This document shows positions 59,924-64,000 of a DNA stretch of 64,000 nucleotides, one piece after another. The notes under the pieces are model-generated. The model worked only from the letters and a program-made list of their open reading frames with translations, was not told the origin of the DNA and did not search any database. Position 1 is the first letter of the stretch, and each line of letters opens with the position of its first letter. The DNA lies in contig JAIQDT010000676.1 of the NCBI GenBank assembly GCA_021521415.1, positions 1 to 64,000 on the forward strand, read 5' to 3'. The position numbers and the translations under genes are program-made. The stretch comes from Bidens hawaiensis (lineage: Eukaryota > Streptophyta > Magnoliopsida > Asterales > Asteraceae).

Positions 59924-62577
59924 CTAGGTTAGAACCCGTGTGATACACGGGTGGTTACAAAACAAAAACAAATGTGAAAAATAAATATAATAATATAAAT
60001 GATTACAAATAGTTTCGATTATTGGCACTAAAATTTAAAAATAGAGAGTAATAAATGGGAACAAAAACCCGTATAACAAATGTTGTATACAAAACCGAGT
60101 TCACTTCAACAAAAAAGTTTAAAAATTTATAACATTTACCTCATAACCGTCTTCTGTTCCAAGTCAACTGCTTGTGTTCTTGAACTTGCTGCCACCTCCA
60201 CTCTCGCCTTTGGCTTTGCAACATTAAAAAGAAAACATAAGCATCCAAAAATCCATATGCCTTCAAGAAATATATCAGTTGTTTTTTAGAATAAATCAAA
60301 AGAAAGAATTCCATGTTTTCCAATTTTTCATCATAATATCTTTAAAACAATGCAATATTTGTGTTGGATTTACAAAGCTATCGTGCAGAGTTGCACCAAT
60401 GACATCACATAATCCAAATTCAATGACAGAAACACAAACCTACATTGAAAAAAAAAATACTTAAATTAATAAAATGCAAAATCTATTTTGGGAGCCTACT
60501 AATTGTAAGGTTCCTAATGGAATAAAATTGCAGAAAATTCATATGCTATTTTTCTATTTAGTTTGATCATAAAACTGAAATTTGACCAACTAAAAAATCA
60601 AAATTAAGCAATGAACCCATATATGCATATCTGCTCAACATAAAGATTGTGGTTAGTTTTTATTTGGACTTTTATGATCAAACTTGTTACTTTAAGATTG
60701 TCGAATATGGGTTTTCTAAGATGTTTCAATTTTTCATTAGTGAAATATATAAATTCGAAAAATAATATTTAGATTTTTCATGAAAATTGAAGGATTTATA
60801 ATAATGTTGGTTAACCGTGTAAGATCTTGAAAGTCAAAGTGGACTACAAAAAGTCAAGAACCAGAAACTCACAACGGATGCTTAACACTGGACTATTTCC
60901 ATCAAGCTCAATGTCACAGGATACCATACAGACATACAAACGCATGATGTAAGAGAGTTGAATTCACAGTTATTCTCAAACTCCATCACGGTTCTTATAC
61001 TAATAATAGGAATACCATAATGTTGTGAGCAGCGACAGTCATAATCTTAATTCCTATTGCACTGCTTCCAATGAATTCAGTCTGTTTAAGAACATAACAT
61101 CATAATCGTTATCATCCCATCTGAATGTCTTTTTGGATTATAAAATCATGAAATATGTTAAATTGAAACAGAAGTGTTTTTAGTTTGCTAAACCTTATCA
61201 ACATCAGGTTGGGAAGCCAAAGGAGCAACTGCTTTGAGCATAATCCAGTCAGGAAATCTCCTTGCAAACTTCATCTAATTCGAGGCACATGCTGGAATTA
61301 ACAAAAAATAGCAACATATAATACCATACACTTAATTTTTTTTTAAAATAGTAGAAAAGGACAATATGTAATAAGAATAGAAAATGATAAGATTAGGACT
61401 TACGTAGATGCAATTACTGATAGCTTCCAAGTAACCATTAGCAAAGGGTAATTCCTAAAGAACAAATATATAACAGACTATAATAAAATTAATAATTACA
61501 ATAATATACAAACTTAAAATATTTATTACAATTGAAGCAGAATTAACTTAGGGATTACGAATCACAAAAGAGATCATTGAAGCAGAATCAAAGTTAATAG
61601 ATATAAAATAATAAGGAACAAACATCTCTCTGCCAAAAGCAATCAAATACAAACCTGTGTTCTTCAATCATTGGGTTACATGCATTGGTTATTCAATTGA
61701 AAATCCTTGATAAAAAAATCTGATATAGATAGACCTGGGTTGTTCAGTTAGGATTCAAATGTGAAATATACAATAACATCATGTCATTTCTTCCTACATA
61801 TAAAAACATAGAACAATAAATTTTATGAAACACAAACTTGGCATTATTGTCGCAAATTAATATCTAACTTGTTGGTCAACTTTGACCACAAAAAAATGCA
61901 AACCTGTCTTCTTGAGCATCTTTTCTCATTCATATACTTTAAATCATATATATACAAATGGCAGTTAGCATAAGCCATATGAGCTAAAGACAAATAGACC
62001 AGATTTTGAATATATAATATCACCATCTTATCAGACTCCACAAACTTTGATTTCTACCAGGACATATACTCAATTTGGTCCAACCACTATGTGACTCTAA
62101 AGATCATGCTTAAAAAAAACAACCATAAGTAAGACATCAACCTATGAATCATTTGAATAATTTAAATAAGTGAAGTAAAACCTACGATTATCAATGCATA
62201 GTTTGTGATTGTCTTATCCTCCAAGTCTGCTAAAAAAAACAAATTTGACATTAAAAAACATATTAAGAGATTTCAGTATAATAAACGTCTGCAACCCTAA
62301 ATAAAAGCCTAAATAACCAAATTCGATAACCAATCCAAAATTTAGGTTAATATATTCAAGACAAACACATGATGAATGGTTAGAAACGAACCTGTTAATA
62401 AAAACTATGGTTTTGTTTGAGATTTGAAGTTTATGTTAGAAAGGTATAAAGTAATACAGAAATCATACAATACCTTGTATAATCGTTCAATTGATGATTT
62501 GAGAAGAGACGCCGGTGACTAAGAGGATTCGTGATGGACATACAATCCACTCCTTTTATAAAAGATAAATAGATAGA
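59924..62577 (-). mobile_element. Helitron A (non-autonomous, minus strand)
   Basis: On the minus strand it begins TCTATCTATTTATC (62577) followed by TTTTATAAAAGGAGTGG, and ends with hairpin CCCGTGT-ATC-ACACGGG, TTCTAAC and CTAG (59924). The flanking bases are A before TC and T after CTAG, the expected A/T insertion point without target duplication. The length is 2654 bp. The 3' end is nearly identical to Helitron B, so they belong to one family. There is no complete Rep/helicase ORF. Confidence 0.85.
60138..62232 (-). pseudogene. Exon-like fragments inside Helitron A
   Basis: Several minus-strand segments have good splice borders and open frames: about 62225-62185 (LEDKTITNYALII, reminiscent of the C-terminal part of Helitron helicases), 61275-61195 (MKFARRFPDWIMLKAVAP), 61085-61015 (TEFIGSSAIGIKIMTV), 60445-60360 (VCVSVIEFGLCDVIGATLHD) and a terminal one ending VDLEQKTVMR-stop near 60140. 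I cannot name the source gene. They may be one captured transcript unit or remains of the Helitron's own proteins. Confidence 0.4.
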
Positions 62578-62678
62578 TTTTACGATAAAATTATCTTATA
62601 TTGAAAAATAACTATTTTTATTTTTCATATTTAAACTTTTGGTTTAAGCTTATTATCGTCCCAACATAGTTTTTGTAT

Positions 62679-62863
62679 TGCGCCAATCAGCCGATGGCTG
62701 AGTGTTATCTGTGCCTTATATCCAAGACTTCATACAAAACTACCATCGAGTCCGAGATCTCACCGGAACCAGCCTCTCTATTCCTACGTGGTAGAGGTAA
62801 TGCTAGCTACGTTTACCCTCGTCAGACCATACTATAGCTTTGCTATTGGTGAATTTAGTGAGT

Positions 62864-62896
<33 letters not shown>
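62679..62896 (+). mobile_element. SINE copy 3, 5'-truncated, with (ATG)n tail
   Basis: Matches the 3' two thirds of the SINE at 12101 (CCGATGGCTGAGTGTTAT, ACCGGAACCAGCCTCTC, CATAGCTTTGCTATTGGTG) and ends in GTATGATGATGATG, an ATG/GAT repeat at 62861-62896 that is a typical SINE tail. Confidence 0.8.
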
Positions 62897-63129
62897 GTTT
62901 TCGTATGTACATATTTAGTTACAAGTTCCAATAATGGTGCAAAAATGACCCAAAGGTATAACAAGTAACTCAAAATAAATAGATGATTAAATATTTTAGA
63001 AATACAATATAACAAAAGACAAAGATATTCTCTAACACCAAAGAACGTACTTTTAACAACACAAACAAAACATGCCTTCTAGCTTCAAACCGGCAAGTAG
63101 CTAACTACTTATTGATCACAACACAAGCT

Positions 63130-63553
63130 TCATGGATAAGGGAGTGCACCACCACCATTACCACTACCAACACCGCCACCCATGGCACCACCACCACCAA
63201 GTCCACCGCCACCAAGAGTAGGTAATCCACCAATACCGTTGCCTAGACCACCAAAAGTTCCCACACCACCAGCAGGAGCACCCTGTCCACCAAATTGATA
63301 TCCGCCACCAACGCCTCCAATTCCATTAGCATTACCAAAGTTACCCCCCTACACCGATTCCTGAGCCCAACCCACCCACGGGCAAACCATTGTTTCCAAT
63401 GCCACCAAACCCGCCTGTTCCACCAAAAGTATAAACGTTCTTTTGATCTGTAAGACCAATACTATTCTTATTGTCACTCGGAATGTCTCTAGCAGTACTA
63501 GTATAAGCCGATACGGCTAGAGCTACAACTAACATAAAGCACTTGCTTGCCAT
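63130..63553 (-). pseudogene. Glycine-rich secreted (cell-wall) protein, frame broken by one base
   Basis: From the ATG at 63553 the protein starts with a clear signal peptide (MASKCFMLVVALAVSAYTSTA, cleavage after about residue 21), then a short polar stretch (RDIPSDNKNSIGLTDQKN) and Gly-rich repeats. The frame meets TAA at 63341-63343, right after a run of six G (63344-63349). With five G it would read on through about 70 more residues of Gly-rich sequence (GGNFGNANGIGGVGGGYQFG and onward) to a natural stop TGA at 63130-63132 after ALPYP. The whole gene would encode about 140 residues, typical of small plant glycine-rich proteins exported to the wall. The perfectly preserved downstream frame suggests the extra G is very recent or a sequencing error. 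A TATA-like box lies about 70 bp upstream. No intron is seen. Confidence 0.82.
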
Positions 63554-63620
63554 TTTTTTTCCTTACAAGTTTTACTAAATGGCTAAATTTGATGCAAGAA
63601 TTTGTGAAGTGAGGATAGTC

Positions 63621-63628
63621 TATTTAAA
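63621..63628 (-). promoter_or_regulatory. Putative TATA box of glycine-rich protein gene
   Basis: TTTAAATA on the minus strand, about 70 bp before the ATG, which would give a leader of about 40 nt. Confidence 0.5.
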
Positions 63629-64000
63629 GGACAAAAGTGGGAGTAAAATACAGTTGAGGTAATAAATGTAAATTTTAATTTTGGCAGAAGTATCTGACCA
63701 ATTAGCAGGGTAGAAATTAAAATTTCATAAACCACAACCTACTAAAATAAAAAGTTTGGTGTGGTCATATCAAATGAAGGTTATGATGAGTTAATTTTCG
63801 AATTGAAGTATGTAAAAATTATTTTGATTGTCCTTTTTAGGAATACATATTATTCTGACAAACATTGATTTTAATTAGGTAAAGTTATTGTTGCATTTTT
63901 TTTTCTGTAAATCCTTTAAAAATTATGAAGTGTATGTAATGTAACGAAATGTAAGGATACGTTTTTTGACAAGTTAAATACGTATTATTTTAAAGACATC
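63629..64000. other. Upstream region of the glycine-rich gene
   Basis: AT-rich, with no further gene in the window. Confidence 0.5.

Overview
This is nuclear DNA from a flowering plant, very probably a eudicot. The evidence is AT-rich intergenic DNA, a 21-exon gene with GT-AG introns, plant LTR-retrotransposon lineages, a Harbinger transposase with one intron, Helitron ends and a nuclear piece of chloroplast ndhB. The retroelement ends (TGTCACACCC-type LTR termini, Tekay-like chromodomain pol) look like those common in Asteraceae, but that is an impression and not a proof. Two host genes are convincing: a plant CLASP microtubule-associated protein (47245-54160, +) and a small secreted glycine-rich protein (63130-63553, -, frame broken by one base). 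Nearly everything else is transposons, their remains, or ORFs they have split.

1-8.4 kb: an unrecognised coiled-coil/acidic ORF (+) is cut by a minus-strand Ty3/Gypsy chromovirus (1463-8070). The element has a 5-bp target duplication (GTTCC), a full 3 kb LTR on the left and a truncated one on the right. The split ORF resumes in frame on the far side. The element has lost gag and protease but keeps a 1015-codon RT-RNase H-integrase-chromodomain ORF.

8.4-15.6 kb: AT-rich remnants, including a fold-back element, a decayed replication-protein-A-like fragment, a 332-bp SINE with a long target duplication, a Helitron 3' end and the ndhB fragment.

15.6-35.7 kb: a nested stack. A Copia element (15772-35544, target duplication ACATG) interrupts a host ORF and is itself interrupted by (a) a 2 kb gag-only LTR element (16667-18709, TACCG) and (b) a deleted minus-strand Gypsy element (19592-32636). 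The right LTR of that Gypsy holds a CACTA transposon (25828-32367, ACG), which holds a hAT MITE (27142-27330) and a Harbinger transposon with an apparently intact DDE transposase (29690-31802, TTA). At its deepest the order is host, Copia, Gypsy, CACTA, Harbinger.

35.7-47 kb: MITE-rich spacer with hAT elements showing 8-bp duplications, two Mutator-type fold-back families showing 9-bp duplications, a second SINE and a decayed GRF zinc-finger gene. 47-54.2 kb: CLASP, with a hAT MITE in intron 1. 54.2-63 kb: more Mutator MITEs, two Helitrons of one family lying end to end on the minus strand (57248-59922 and 59924-62577), and a third SINE. 63-64 kb: the glycine-rich protein gene and its upstream region.

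Gene names rest on recognising protein families by eye; splice sites were chosen from GT-AG signals and reading-frame continuity.
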